Notes under the pieces: generated by a model
Seen by the model: only the letters and a program-made list of their open reading frames with translations
Told to the model about the DNA's origin: nothing
The model's database searches: none
Assembly: GCA_017619615.1 (NCBI GenBank)
Contig: JAFZRY010000025.1
Span: 45,099-109,098 of the forward strand
DNA length: 64,000 bases
Source: Lachnospiraceae bacterium
Lineage (GTDB): Bacteria > Bacillota > Clostridia > Lachnospirales > Lachnospiraceae
Reading direction: 5' to 3'
Part shown: piece by piece, positions 25,514-34,144 of the stretch
How the letters are laid out: every line of letters begins with the position of its first letter
Numbering within the stretch: the first letter of the stretch is position 1
Position numbers and translations under genes: made by a program

Positions 25514-25540
25514 TTAGCACTCACTATTGACGAGTGCTAA
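25514..25540 (+). promoter_or_regulatory. CIRCE operator (HrcA binding site)
   Basis: A perfect TTAGCACTC (25514-25522), 9-base spacer and GAGTGCTAA (25532-25540) match the CIRCE consensus. It covers the -35 box of the promoter upstream of the hsp20 gene, so HrcA should block transcription until heat or unfolding stress. No hrcA gene is in the window. Confidence 0.97.
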
Positions 25541-25555
25541 CAAACGTGTTATAGT
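25527..25555 (+). promoter_or_regulatory. Promoter of the small heat-shock gene
   Basis: TTGACG (25527-25532), a 17-base spacer and TATAGT (25550-25555). The -35 box lies inside the CIRCE inverted repeat. The leader to the start codon is about 110 bases. Confidence 0.85.
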
Positions 25556-25671
25556 TAGGCCACGAGGTGAGGAGATCACCCCGGAATACAACAAAAAAGG
25601 GCGCGCAGCCGGGGAGACACCCCGGGACGGACAGTCCGGAGCGCCCCGTCCATAAAAAGGAGGAAAAAACC

Positions 25672-26133
25672 ATGTTGCTGCCTAGCATTTTCGGAAATGA
25701 TTTCTTTGAGGATTTTATGAACTTCCCGACCTGGGACAGAACCACCCGCGACGCCAGCCGTCAGCTCCGCCGCATGGAGCACGAATTCAACGGCCTGGGC
25801 GGCCTGATGCGTACGGACGTCAAGGAAGACAAGGACGGCTATGAAGTCCATATCGACCTGCCCGGCTTCAAGAAAGAGGACGTCAGCGTCACCCTGAAGG
25901 ACGGCTACCTGACCGTCGAAGCCAACCGCACCAGCGAAGCCGAGGAAGGCAAGAAGTTCCTGCGCCGCGAGCGTTACGTCGGCCAGGTCTCCCGGAGCTT
26001 CTACGTCGGCGACCTGCTGACCGAGGAAGACATCAAGGCCCGCTTCGAAAACGGCGTTCTGATGCTGACCATCCCGAAGAAAGAAGAAGTGCCGAAGGTC
26101 GAAGAAAAACGGCACATCGCCATCGAAGGGTAA
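25672..26133 (+). CDS. Small heat-shock protein, Hsp20/alpha-crystallin family
   Basis: A 153-residue ATP-independent holdase chaperone. Residues about 45-140 form the alpha-crystallin domain, with YEVHIDLPGFKKEDVSVTLKDGYLTVEA early and the conserved ARFENGVLMLTIPK near its end. The N-terminal 40 residues are Phe/Arg rich, as in other bacterial sHSPs. ATG 25672 follows AAAAGGAGG by 7-8 bases. CIRCE control makes this a class I heat-shock gene, similar to hsp18 of clostridia. Confidence 0.95.
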   Translation: MLLPSIFGNDFFEDFMNFPTWDRTTRDASRQLRRMEHEFNGLGGLMRTDVKEDKDGYEVHIDLPGFKKEDVSVTLKDGYLTVEANRTSEAEEGKKFLRRERYVGQVSRSFYVGDLLTEEDIKARFENGVLMLTIPKKEEVPKVEEKRHIAIEG

Positions 26134-26197
26134 GACCCCGGGGCGCTTCCGCCCCCTCTCTCCCGCCCCGGGCTCCCTCCCCAGGGTTCTTATATAT

Positions 26198-26228
26198 CAA
26201 AAGCGGCCGGAACGTCCGGCCGCTTTTA
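26198..26228. terminator. Terminator after the hsp20 gene
   Basis: A 13-bp stem AAAAGCGGCCGGA/TCCGGCCGCTTTT around ACG ends in a T-run on both strands, so it can work in both directions. Confidence 0.85.
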
Positions 26229-26236
26229 TATTGCGG

Positions 26237-26376
26237 AAAACAGAGCCACTGGGGGACGGTTCTTGGCGGCCCTGTTTTGTCAAACAGTGCCACTGAGGGA
26301 CGGTTCCCGGTGGCCCTGTTTTGTCAAAAAAGTGAGAATAGGACCACGAGGAACCGTCCCCGAATGGCATTGTTTC
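26237..26376. repeat. Cluster of three palindromic repeats with GGGACGGTTC core
   Basis: Three related units lie side by side: 26237-26278 and 26282-26322 in one orientation, and 26337-26376 inverted. Each has AAACAGnGCCAC-type arms that pair with GTGGCnCTGTTT and a central GGGACGGTTC. They differ by several substitutions, including compensatory ones in the arms, so they look like diverged copies. The last ends 5 bases from the activase stop codon. Confidence 0.85.
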
Positions 26377-26381
26377 AGACG

Positions 26382-27269
26382 TTACACCGGCACGATGTTC
26401 TCGGCGCCGAGGGAGCGCGCGATTTCAGCCAGCCGCGCGGATTCGGACTCGGGCGTGATGTCGCCGCCCAGGAAGTCCAGGCCCTCCTGCCGGACGCCGA
26501 AGGGGCGGTAGCGGAGGAGTTTGTAGCGGATATCCGGGCGGAGGCAGGAGGCTGCGGCGCGGACGGTAGCTTCGTTCTGCTCCGGGTGGTGCGGGAAGAG
26601 GACGGTGCGGACCTCTTCAAGTTTGCCGGCGCGCTGCAGGAAATCGAGGTTATGGAACGGGAGTTCCGGGCCGGCGCCGGTGAGGAGGCGGCAGAAATCC
26701 GGATCGGCGGCCTTGATGTCCAGCATGACGCCGTCGCACATGGCCAGGAGCTCGGGATCCTGCTCAAATTCATACGTCCCGTTGGAGTCCAGAAGGACGC
26801 CGAGGCCGAGTTCGCGGATCAGGGGGATGACCTCGACCAGGAAATCGCGCTGCTGCGTGCATTCCCCGCCGGAAAAGCTCACGCCGTTGATGTACGGCGC
26901 GGTGCGGCGGATCTTGTCGCGCAGGGCTTCCGCGGTCATATACTGCACCTTGGGCGAAGCCAGGTGCGGGCAGGTCTTGATGCAGGTGTCGCAGTCCACG
27001 CAGCGCGAGGGATCCCAGAGGACGGGCGGGACGGGTTCCGCTCCGGCGCCTTCCGTGACCTCGCCGGCGACCGTCCCTGCGCTCTCCAGCGCCCCCTTCG
27101 GGCACTTCCCGACGCACATCCCGCACCCCACGCACCGGTGTATCGTCTCCGGATTGTGGCAGAACAGGCAGTGCAGATTGCACCCCTGGAAAAAGACGGC
27201 CGTCCGGTTCCCGGGGCCGTCTACGTTCGAAAACGCGATGATCCTGTTAATGATCCCTGTCTTCTTCAT
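26382..27269 (-). CDS. yjjW: Glycyl-radical enzyme activase, YjjW family
   Basis: A 295-residue radical-SAM enzyme that installs the glycyl radical on its partner, the gene just upstream. The SAM cluster cysteines are Cys30, Cys34 and Cys37 (CNLHCLFC). A ferredoxin-like insert follows with two four-cysteine groups (CVGCGMCVGKC and CVDCDTCIKTC), then the GGECTQQRDFL segment near 135. The start lies inside the end of the partner gene (23-base overlap), which points to translational coupling. There is no clear terminator; the inverted repeat cluster lies directly behind. Confidence 0.9.
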   Translation of the reverse strand: MKKTGIINRIIAFSNVDGPGNRTAVFFQGCNLHCLFCHNPETIHRCVGCGMCVGKCPKGALESAGTVAGEVTEGAGAEPVPPVLWDPSRCVDCDTCIKTCPHLASPKVQYMTAEALRDKIRRTAPYINGVSFSGGECTQQRDFLVEVIPLIRELGLGVLLDSNGTYEFEQDPELLAMCDGVMLDIKAADPDFCRLLTGAGPELPFHNLDFLQRAGKLEEVRTVLFPHHPEQNEATVRAAASCLRPDIRYKLLRYRPFGVRQEGLDFLGGDITPESESARLAEIARSLGAENIVPV

Positions 27270-28767
27270 GCCGCTGCACTCTTCTGTCCAGGGCGCCGCC
27301 GAAATCCTTCGCGCCCTTGCCGAACACGGTCACGTTGTTGAGGGACTGCTTGCCGGCGGTCAGCTTGTCGATCTCCGAACGCTTCACCAGGTAGCCGGTG
27401 ACGCGCACGACGTCGTTGTTTTCCAGGTATCCGCTGAAATAGCGCAGGCCGCGCGCCAGACTGCCCTTGATGATGGGCAGCACCGCTTCCGGCGTCTTCA
27501 GATACGTCTCTTCGAATTTGAAAATGTCGCCCGTGCCGGTCGGGAAATACGGGTGGAACTGCTCGTTCACCGCCAGCTGGTCCAGCATGGCCGGTTCCGC
27601 GCCGATCGGGATGCGGGTGCCGGGGGCGTCCTCGCGGCCGTCGGAGTCGATGCCGACCTGCGCGTGCAGGCGGTAGCGGTGCCCCGTGGATTCGCAGTAC
27701 GGCGCTTCATGCGCCTCCACCAGCTCGCTCAGACGGTCCATGATGCGGATGCCCAGCGCGGTGGCTTCGTCGTTCAGGCCGAAGCCCTTCTTCGGGTCCG
27801 TGATGCCCAGCAGGTGATTGCAGCATTCCGCCAGGCCCACCAGGCCGAACATGCCGGTGAAATTCTCGCGCTTCACGAAGCCTTCGGTGACCAGGAAATT
27901 GGTCTTGAAGAAGCTGGATTCCTCCACGATGAATTTCACGCGCTTGTCCATGTATTCGAACTGCAGGTCCGCGTAATACGGCAGCACGCGGTCCAGGAAA
28001 TCTTCCACGCTCTTCGCCGCCAGCGAGCATTCATACAGGCGCAGGCGGGGCAGGGTAAAGCCGCCGCCGCCCTGCATCAGGCCGTTGTAGCAGGACGCGA
28101 TGGCATATTTTTCGCCCCATTCCTTCACGAACATGCCGTGATTGGCGAAGGACGGCTTGGCGGTCTTCAGCATGCAGTTCACAGCCTTTAAGGCGAAGTC
28201 CTCCGGCGTGACCGCCGGATCGTATTTCAGAGTCAGGTTCGGAATGGCCAGCTGCATCTCCTCGGTCAGCTCCATCAGCAGCTCGCCGGTCAGGGAGGCC
28301 TGCGGGCCGATGTCCGCATGGACGAAGGAGTCCGTCAGCGTCTTGTCGATCTGCTTTAAGAACAGGCCGAGCAGCTTTTTCGCATACGCGCGGTCTTCCT
28401 TCAGCACGAACGGCTCCAGCAGCGCATCCAGGTCGCCCAGATAGACCGGGAAGGACGTGATGGAGGGGACGTGATGATACAGGATCATCAGCGCGTTCAG
28501 GGCTTCCGCCAGATCCTGCGGCGGATCCAGTTCCAGGAACGCGCAGCCCTTCGTGAACAGAAGCGAATAATCCGGGCAGATGTAGCGGGGACGGTACGGC
28601 ATGACGCCTTCGTTCAGGTCGCACAGCGCGCGGCTGTCCTTGGCCTTGTAATATTCGTCGCTGTAGCGCAGGGAATCGTCCGTGCTTTCGCCCAGACGGG
28701 CCAGCGCGAGCAGTTCCTGGTGGTAAGTCAGGGTCGGATCCTGGATGATATCGAGTGCGGCACTCAT
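27247..28767 (-). CDS. yjjI: YjjI-family glycyl radical enzyme
   Basis: I assign this 506-residue protein to the YjjI family because of its length (E. coli YjjI about 516), the adjacent YjjW-type activase and the C-terminal glycyl-radical segment VVRVTGYLVKR, with Gly near residue 456. The likely active-site cysteine is in IASCYNGLM near 223. The reaction of this family is not known to me; it lacks the size of pyruvate formate-lyase (about 750) and should not be called one. ATG 28767 follows AAAGGAG. It lies 26 bases after tsaD on the same strand, so it may be read through from the tsa cluster. Confidence 0.85.
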   Translation of the reverse strand: MSAALDIIQDPTLTYHQELLALARLGESTDDSLRYSDEYYKAKDSRALCDLNEGVMPYRPRYICPDYSLLFTKGCAFLELDPPQDLAEALNALMILYHHVPSITSFPVYLGDLDALLEPFVLKEDRAYAKKLLGLFLKQIDKTLTDSFVHADIGPQASLTGELLMELTEEMQLAIPNLTLKYDPAVTPEDFALKAVNCMLKTAKPSFANHGMFVKEWGEKYAIASCYNGLMQGGGGFTLPRLRLYECSLAAKSVEDFLDRVLPYYADLQFEYMDKRVKFIVEESSFFKTNFLVTEGFVKRENFTGMFGLVGLAECCNHLLGITDPKKGFGLNDEATALGIRIMDRLSELVEAHEAPYCESTGHRYRLHAQVGIDSDGREDAPGTRIPIGAEPAMLDQLAVNEQFHPYFPTGTGDIFKFEETYLKTPEAVLPIIKGSLARGLRYFSGYLENNDVVRVTGYLVKRSEIDKLTAGKQSLNNVTVFGKGAKDFGGALDRRVQRHEEDRDH

Positions 28768-28793
28768 GGGGGCTCCTTTCTATGGTGACAGAT

Positions 28794-29804
28794 TTACAGT
28801 TCCAGGTAAGGGACCGCGTTCAGGTCCCAGCCGGCGCGTTCGCCGCGGCGGTAGCGGAAATAGGCGGCGGCGCCGATCATGGCGGCGTTGTCGGTGCAGA
28901 GGATGAGGGACGGTGCGTAGAGGGCGATGCCGGCCTTGGCGCAGGCGTCCGCGAGCGCGGTGCGCAGGGCGCCGTTGGCGGCGACGCCGCCGGCCAGGAC
29001 GATGCGGTCCTGCTTCAGTTCCTGCGCCGCATGCATCGCGCGGCTCACCAGCACGTCCACCACCGCGGCCTGGAAGGAGGCCGCGACGTCCGCCTGCGAG
29101 ACGGGTTCGCCCGTCATCTCCGCGTGGTTTAAGTAGTTCAGTACGGCGGATTTCATTCCGCTGAACGTGAAATCATACGGCGCCTCGTCCACTTTCCCGC
29201 GGGGGAAATGAATGGCTTCCGGGTCGCCTTCCCGCGCGGCCTTTTCGATCTTCGGCCCGCCGGGATAGCCCAGCCCGATGGCGCGCGCCACTTTATCGAA
29301 CGCCTCGCCCGCCGCGTCGTCCCGCGTACGGCCGAGGATCTCGAACACGCCGTAGTCCTTCATGAACGCCAGATTCGTGTGGCCGCCGGAAACGATCAGG
29401 CTCAGGAACGGCGGCTCCAGCTCCGGGTGCTCCAGGAAGTTCGCGGACACGTGGCCCTCGATGTGGTTCACCCCGATCAGCGGCTTCTTCAGCCCGAACG
29501 CCAGCGCCTTCGCGTAAGCCACGCCCACCAGCAGCGCGCCGACCAGGCCGGGCCCGTAGGTCACGGCGATGGCGTCCACCTCCGGCAGCGTCATTCCCGC
29601 GTCCTTTAGCGCCTCCTGCACCACCGCGTCGATCCGCTCGATGTGCGCGCGCGACGCCAGTTCCGGCACCACGCCGCCGTACAGCGTGTGCAGCGGGACC
29701 TGGGACGAAATGATATTGCTCCGGATGCGGCGGCCGTCCGTCACCACGGCGGCGGCGGTCTCGTCGCAGGAGGATTCGATGGCCAGGATATGGGTCTCGT
29801 TCAT
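28794..29804 (-). CDS. tsaD: tRNA N6-adenosine threonylcarbamoyltransferase
   Basis: TsaD transfers threonylcarbamoyl to A37 of ANN-decoding tRNAs, working with TsaB and TsaE (both nearby) and TsaC. The 336-residue ASKHA-fold protein has [14 protein letters not shown] at the N terminus, the metal-binding [10 protein letters not shown] near residue 108, [11 protein letters not shown] near 130, and [13 protein letters not shown] near 265. ATG 29804 follows GGAGGAG; a GTG seven codons upstream overlaps the rnz stop and is less likely. Confidence 0.97.
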   Translation of the reverse strand: MNETHILAIESSCDETAAAVVTDGRRIRSNIISSQVPLHTLYGGVVPELASRAHIERIDAVVQEALKDAGMTLPEVDAIAVTYGPGLVGALLVGVAYAKALAFGLKKPLIGVNHIEGHVSANFLEHPELEPPFLSLIVSGGHTNLAFMKDYGVFEILGRTRDDAAGEAFDKVARAIGLGYPGGPKIEKAAREGDPEAIHFPRGKVDEAPYDFTFSGMKSAVLNYLNHAEMTGEPVSQADVAASFQAAVVDVLVSRAMHAAQELKQDRIVLAGGVAANGALRTALADACAKAGIALYAPSLILCTDNAAMIGAAAYFRYRRGERAGWDLNAVPYLEL

Positions 29805-29821
29805 GCTCTCCTCCTCCGTCC

Positions 29822-30739
29822 TCACGCCTCGTCCTCAAAATTCAGTGTGCAGCTCAGGCCGTCCTTCCCCACGCGCGTGTTGGGAAAGATCTCCTGCGCG
29901 GTCTCCAGAAACTCCTCCGGATGCGGCATGGCCGGGGAAAAATGCGTCAGCCACAGTTCGCGGACGCCGGCTTCCTTCGCCAGATCCGCGGCCTCCGCGT
30001 AGTTCATGTGCTTGTGCTCCGCGGCCCGCAGCTCGGACCCCTTTTCGCCGTACATGCCCTCGCAGATGAACAGGTCCGCGCCGCGCACGCCCTCCACAAT
30101 GTTGTCTGTGGGGCGGGAATCCGTGCAGTAACTGACGCGGATGCCTTTGCGGGGCGGCCCGAGCACCATCTCGGGATAGTACGTTTCGCCTTCGAATTCC
30201 ACGGTCTGGCCCTTCTGCAACAGGCCCCACATCTGCACGGGCAGGCCCAGCGCCTGCGCCTGCTCCACCAGGAAGCGGCCCTGGCGCGGGATGTCCACGG
30301 TGTAGCCGTAGCAGGGGATGCGGTGGCGCGCCTTGAAGGCCGTGATATGGAACGCGCCGAGCTGCAGATACTCGATCGGTTCCGCGCCCAGCTCCATGAA
30401 TTCCAGTTCAAACGGCAGTTCCGGCGCGATGACGCGCAGGCTCTCCACGACCTTCTGCAGGCCGCGGGGGCCGACCAGCGTGACCGGGTCCGTCCGGTCC
30501 GCGTTGCCTATGGAAAGCAGCAGGCCGATCAGCCCGCTGATATGGTCCGCGTGAAAATGCGTAAACAAAATGTAATCGATCGGGTTGAAGCTCCAGCCGC
30601 GCTTCTTCAGCGCGATCTGGGTCCCTTCGCCGCAGTCGATCAGCAGCTGCGAGCCTTCGTGGCGCAGCATCAGACAGGTCAGGTGCCGGTACGGCAGCGG
30701 CATCATGCCGCCGGTGCCGGCCAGACAAACGTCCAGCAT
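29822..30739 (-). CDS. rnz: Ribonuclease Z (tRNA 3' endonuclease)
   Basis: RNase Z trims the 3' trailer of tRNA precursors. The 305-residue metallo-beta-lactamase has the zinc motif [10 protein letters not shown] near residue 60, a further His in the KARHRIP region, Asp in SYCTDSRP near 205 and His in the LTHFSPA segment near 265. Length is normal for the short bacterial form. It sits between rimI and tsaD, so tRNA processing and modification genes are grouped. Confidence 0.95.
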   Translation of the reverse strand: MLDVCLAGTGGMMPLPYRHLTCLMLRHEGSQLLIDCGEGTQIALKKRGWSFNPIDYILFTHFHADHISGLIGLLLSIGNADRTDPVTLVGPRGLQKVVESLRVIAPELPFELEFMELGAEPIEYLQLGAFHITAFKARHRIPCYGYTVDIPRQGRFLVEQAQALGLPVQMWGLLQKGQTVEFEGETYYPEMVLGPPRKGIRVSYCTDSRPTDNIVEGVRGADLFICEGMYGEKGSELRAAEHKHMNYAEAADLAKEAGVRELWLTHFSPAMPHPEEFLETAQEIFPNTRVGKDGLSCTLNFEDEA

Positions 30740-30765
30740 CGGTATCCCCTCTTCGGATCCCCCTT

Positions 30766-31206
30766 CTATTTGATCTCCAGCATCATCATGATGCCGTCTT
30801 CCATCGGTTTTTCGTAATAATTCCGGCGGCGCACCACCGGCTTGAATCCCAGGGATTCGTATAACTTGATCGCCCCGTAGTTGCTGACCCGGACGTCCAG
30901 GCGCCAGACTTTCGCGGCGGGGTTTTCGCGCATCATGGTCTCCGTGAGCGATTTGCCGACGCCCCGCACCCGGCTGTCCGGGTCCACGGCGATGCGCAGC
31001 AGCTCGCCCTCGTCCAGCACGCGGCTGGCGATGAGGTAGCCCACCGGGCGGCCGTCCGCCTCCGCGATGCGGATGTAGTTCAGCGGGTTTGCCAGCGACG
31101 TGAGCAGCCCGCTCTCGGACCAGGGGTCCGTAAAATTCTGCACTTCCATTTTGCGCAGCGCCGGGGCGTCTTCCACGCGGCCGGGCCGGATCGTGACGGT
31201 ACTCAT
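30766..31206 (-). CDS. rimI: Ribosomal protein S18-alanine N-acetyltransferase
   Basis: A 146-residue GNAT acetyltransferase that acetylates the N terminus of ribosomal protein S18. The acetyl-CoA loop is RIAVDPDSRVRGVGKSL near residues 70-86, followed by LDVRVSNYGAIKLYESLGFKPV, which is characteristic of RimI. A position between tsaB and tsaD is the usual one for rimI in Firmicutes. ATG 31206 follows GGAGGAG. Confidence 0.92.
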   Translation of the reverse strand: MSTVTIRPGRVEDAPALRKMEVQNFTDPWSESGLLTSLANPLNYIRIAEADGRPVGYLIASRVLDEGELLRIAVDPDSRVRGVGKSLTETMMRENPAAKVWRLDVRVSNYGAIKLYESLGFKPVVRRRNYYEKPMEDGIMMMLEIK

Positions 31207-31237
31207 AAAACTCCTCCTGTCCTGCGCAGCGCGCTCC

Positions 31238-31957
31238 TCACACCGGTTCGGACGCCTGCAGCCGCGCGTTCCGCTCCCGCTCCGCCTGCGAGATCCGCAG
31301 ATAGAACGGCGCGAACGCGGCCGGCGTCACCGTTTCGCCCCGGGCCAGCAGCTGCGCGCCCAGCGCCGCCACCGCCGCCGCCCGCTGACGGCTGACGTGG
31401 GACGGCGCGAACAGCGCCTGCCCGCCCAATGTGTCTTCTATGGTCTTCCGGAACACCGGGACGCCGTCGCCCAGGAAGACGGCCGTTTCGCCCCGCTCCT
31501 TCAGCCCCGCCAGCCGCTCTTCCATGCTGAGCGCGGCGGAATTTTCCAATACCGTGAACGACCCGTCCGCCTCAAAGCGGTACAGGCCGGTGTAGACCTG
31601 CGCGCGGCGCGCGTCCATGATGGGGCAGATCAGGAAACGGCTCCCCCACAGGGAATACGCCATCGCGTCCGTAGTAGGGACCGCGACAAGCGGCTTGCCC
31701 CAGGCCAGGCCCAGCGCCTTCGCCGTGGCCGCGCCGATCCGCAGGCCCGTAAAGGACCCGGGGCCGGCCGAGACGGCGATCCCGTCCAGGTCCTCCGGCC
31801 GCCACTCCGTCCGCGCGAACAGTTCGTCGATGATCGGGAGCAGCGTCTGGGAATGGGTCAGTTTCGTGTTCAGCGTGATCTCCGCCGCAACGGCGCCGTC
31901 CTCCGACAGGGCCGCCGAGGCCACCAGGGCCGCGCTTTCGATCGCCAGCAGTTTCAT
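31238..31957 (-). CDS. tsaB: tRNA threonylcarbamoyladenosine biosynthesis protein TsaB
   Basis: TsaB is the non-catalytic ASKHA-fold partner of TsaD in making t6A37 of tRNA. The 239 residues start MKLLAIESAALVASAAL, with GIAVSAGPGSFTGLRIGAATAKAL near residue 60, the typical TsaB signature. A longer in-frame reading upstream belongs to the shadow of tsaE. ATG 31957 overlaps the tsaE stop as ATGA. Confidence 0.95.
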   Translation of the reverse strand: MKLLAIESAALVASAALSEDGAVAAEITLNTKLTHSQTLLPIIDELFARTEWRPEDLDGIAVSAGPGSFTGLRIGAATAKALGLAWGKPLVAVPTTDAMAYSLWGSRFLICPIMDARRAQVYTGLYRFEADGSFTVLENSAALSMEERLAGLKERGETAVFLGDGVPVFRKTIEDTLGGQALFAPSHVSRQRAAAVAALGAQLLARGETVTPAAFAPFYLRISQAERERNARLQASEPV

Positions 31958-32409
31958 GCGCCCCTCCCCCCTTTCACCGTGATCCGGCGGGCGTCGCCGC
32001 CTTTTTCCGGGATCCGGTCGATCCGGATCCACACCGTGTCCTCCGGCAGCAGGCCTTCCACAATCTCCGGCCATTCGACCAGGACGGTGCCGTCGCCGCC
32101 GAAATATTCGTGGCCGCCCACCGCTTCCAGTTCGGATTCCTCCTCCAGGCGGTACGCGTCCATGTGGCACAGCGGGAGGCGTCCTCCCGCGTAGACCTGC
32201 ATCAGCGTGAACGTGGGGCTGGTGACCGGCGCCGTGATGCCGAGGCCTTCCGCGAAGCCCTTGGCGAACACGGTCTTGCCCGCGCCCAGGTCGCCGCTTA
32301 AGGCGAACACCTGGCCGGGCCGCGCCGCGCGTCCGAAACGCACGCCAAGCGCCCGGGTCTCCCCGGGGGACGCGGTCTCGATCACAAGCTCAGCCTTTCC
32401 GTTCCTCAA
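31954..32409 (-). CDS. tsaE: tRNA threonylcarbamoyladenosine biosynthesis ATPase TsaE
   Basis: The 151-residue P-loop ATPase drives cycling of the TsaBD complex in t6A formation. Walker A is LSGDLGAGKTVFAKG near residue 38, with SPTFTLMQVY following and HMDAYRLEEESELE near 80. The start is TTG 32409, four bases after AAGGA; no ATG suits the family N terminus. The next gene upstream ends 7 bases away. Confidence 0.94.
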   Translation of the reverse strand: MRNGKAELVIETASPGETRALGVRFGRAARPGQVFALSGDLGAGKTVFAKGFAEGLGITAPVTSPTFTLMQVYAGGRLPLCHMDAYRLEEESELEAVGGHEYFGGDGTVLVEWPEIVEGLLPEDTVWIRIDRIPEKGGDARRITVKGGRGA

Positions 32410-32416
32410 TTCTTCC

Positions 32417-33028
32417 TTATGCCTTTCTGCCGAACTCCTTGATTAGGCGGCTCACCCGCTTGTACAGCAGCATCGTCAGCACGAAAATGACGACGCCCTT
32501 GATCAGGTTGAAGGGCATCACGCACCACAGCGCGAAGCTCCACACCGAGTCGATCTGCGGGAAGATCCTGGCGCCGGCCGCGATGATCTGCTCCAGCGGC
32601 ATGAACTTCGCGTAGAACGGCAGCAGGACCAGCGCGTTCATCACCAGGCCCGCCAGCGCCATCGTCGCGATACCGAGGCCCATGCCGAGCATCGCGCGCT
32701 TTTTGGTCTTCCGGATCTGATACACGATGCCCGCAGGGATCACCATCGCGCAGCCGATCAGGAAATTGGCCAGCTCGCCCACGCCGCCGGTGCTGCTCCC
32801 CTTGATGACGAATTTCACCAGCAGTTTGATGAGTTCGGTCAGGATGCCCGCCACCGGGCCCAGCGCGAAGGTGCCGATCATCACCGGCACTTCCGAGATG
32901 TCCAGTTTATAAAAGTTCGGAGCCACGAAGGTCAGCGGGATCTCGACCAGCATCAACAAGCCGGCGATAGCGCCCAGGATCGCGATGACCACCATGTTCC
33001 GGGTAGAAAGCAGTTTCGTATTGCTCAT
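32417..33028 (-). CDS. ECF transporter S component, RibU-like
   Basis: A 203-residue membrane protein with about six hydrophobic segments. The stretch VEIPLTFVAPNFYKLDISEVPVMIG followed by GPVAG near residues 28-60 is that of the riboflavin-binding S components (RibU) of energy-coupling-factor importers. It needs the shared EcfA/A'/T module, which is not in this window. There is no FMN riboswitch in the 21 bases between it and the gene upstream, so riboflavin as substrate rests on similarity alone. Confidence 0.85.
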   Translation of the reverse strand: MSNTKLLSTRNMVVIAILGAIAGLLMLVEIPLTFVAPNFYKLDISEVPVMIGTFALGPVAGILTELIKLLVKFVIKGSSTGGVGELANFLIGCAMVIPAGIVYQIRKTKKRAMLGMGLGIATMALAGLVMNALVLLPFYAKFMPLEQIIAAGARIFPQIDSVWSFALWCVMPFNLIKGVVIFVLTMLLYKRVSRLIKEFGRKA

Positions 33029-33049
33029 CGTACTACCTGTTGCTGCGCC

Positions 33050-33979
33050 TTACTTGAACAGCGGGGTGGGATACACGCCCTCTGCCGCCATCTTCGCGAA
33101 CTCCGCCTGCACCGCTTCCGTGTCTTCCGCAAACGTGATGCCGAACCAGGTGTCCGGCGTGGGCAGCACGCTGACTTCCGCGCGGCCGCTCTTGAGCATG
33201 TCGTCCACGATGGTGGGCAGCAGGTATTCCGCCTTCAGCGGGTTGTTCTTCACCGCGTCCTCCAGGAACGGGACGAAGCCCTTCTTCAGCTCGGTCATCA
33301 TGGCCGGCGTGAAGCCCCACATGTTCATGGAGACCAGGCCTTCCGGATCGATGCGGACTTCCTCGCCTTCGAACGTGCCGGTCACGCGGCCGTCCGCGCG
33401 ACGGGCGATGCCCTTGGTCTCATGGATCTCAGCCAGATGGCCGGCCATGTCCTGCACGCAGATGCCGCGGGTCACTTCGCCGTTGTCGCTCAGCGTGTTC
33501 TTCACGATGAAGCCCGCCATGGCGAAATGCGCCATCGCCTCTTCCTTCTCGGGCAGTCCGGATAGGAAGTCGTACAGGATGCGGAACGCGGTCTTGCCGT
33601 AGTAATCGTCCGCGTTGATCACGGCGAAAGGGCCGTCCAGGATGTCCCGGGCTGCCAGGATCGCGTGGCCGGTGCCCCAGGGCTTGGCGCGGTCTTCCGG
33701 GCAGGAGAAGCCTTCGGGCAGGTCGTCGATCTCCTGGAAGGCGTAGGCCACGTCAAAATACTTCTCGATCCGCTTGCCGATGATCTCCCGGAAATCGTTT
33801 TCCAGAGATCTGCGGATGATAAACACCACTTTTTCGAAGCCGGCTTCCCGCGCGTCGAACAGGGAATAGTCCATGATGATCTCGCCGGAAGGGCCCACAG
33901 GCGTCAGCTGCTTGATGCCCTTGCCGAAGCGGCTTCCGATGCCGGCCGCCATCACTACCAGTACAGGTTTTTTCGTCAT
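33050..33979 (-). CDS. Nucleotidyltransferase (sugar-phosphate NTP transferase family)
   Basis: The 309-residue protein has the NTP_transferase fold. It shows VLVVMAAGIGSRFGKGIKQLTPVGPSG at residues 5-31 (the nucleotide loop and activating Lys) and the metal-binding VINADDYYGKTAF near 125. The acceptor sugar or alcohol phosphate is not evident. A longer frame upstream was rejected because ATG 33979 sits just after GGAGG. A TATAAT at 34017-34022 (minus) is a possible -10 box; this promoter would be divergent from that of the VanW gene. It is the first gene of the tsa cluster. Confidence 0.85.
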   Translation of the reverse strand: MTKKPVLVVMAAGIGSRFGKGIKQLTPVGPSGEIIMDYSLFDAREAGFEKVVFIIRRSLENDFREIIGKRIEKYFDVAYAFQEIDDLPEGFSCPEDRAKPWGTGHAILAARDILDGPFAVINADDYYGKTAFRILYDFLSGLPEKEEAMAHFAMAGFIVKNTLSDNGEVTRGICVQDMAGHLAEIHETKGIARRADGRVTGTFEGEEVRIDPEGLVSMNMWGFTPAMMTELKKGFVPFLEDAVKNNPLKAEYLLPTIVDDMLKSGRAEVSVLPTPDTWFGITFAEDTEAVQAEFAKMAAEGVYPTPLFK

Positions 33980-34057
33980 ACTTTCACCTCCGCGCCGCTT
34001 CACGCCGCGCACTCTCATTATACACATTTTTTTCATAAAATCTACAGAATAATAGGA

Positions 34058-34086
34058 TTGTTTTTTCGGGGGTCCTGATGTATAAT
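34058..34086 (+). promoter_or_regulatory. Promoter of the VanW-domain gene
   Basis: TTGTTT (34058-34063), a 17-base spacer and a perfect TATAAT (34081-34086). Transcription would start near 34093, which argues for the ATG at 34145 as start codon. Confidence 0.65.
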
Positions 34087-34144
34087 CGGCTTGATGCTGG
34101 CAAACGGCATTAAAGTTTTATTGCGGAAAGAGGTTTATTCAGAT

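Noticed and set aside
27247-28767. Pyruvate formate-lyase
   Set aside because: Length of 506 and the YjjW-type partner do not fit PflB (about 750 residues); only the glycyl-radical motif is shared.
32417-33049. FMN riboswitch before the RibU-like gene
   Set aside because: Only 21 bases separate it from the upstream gene and no RFN-type conserved sequence is present.
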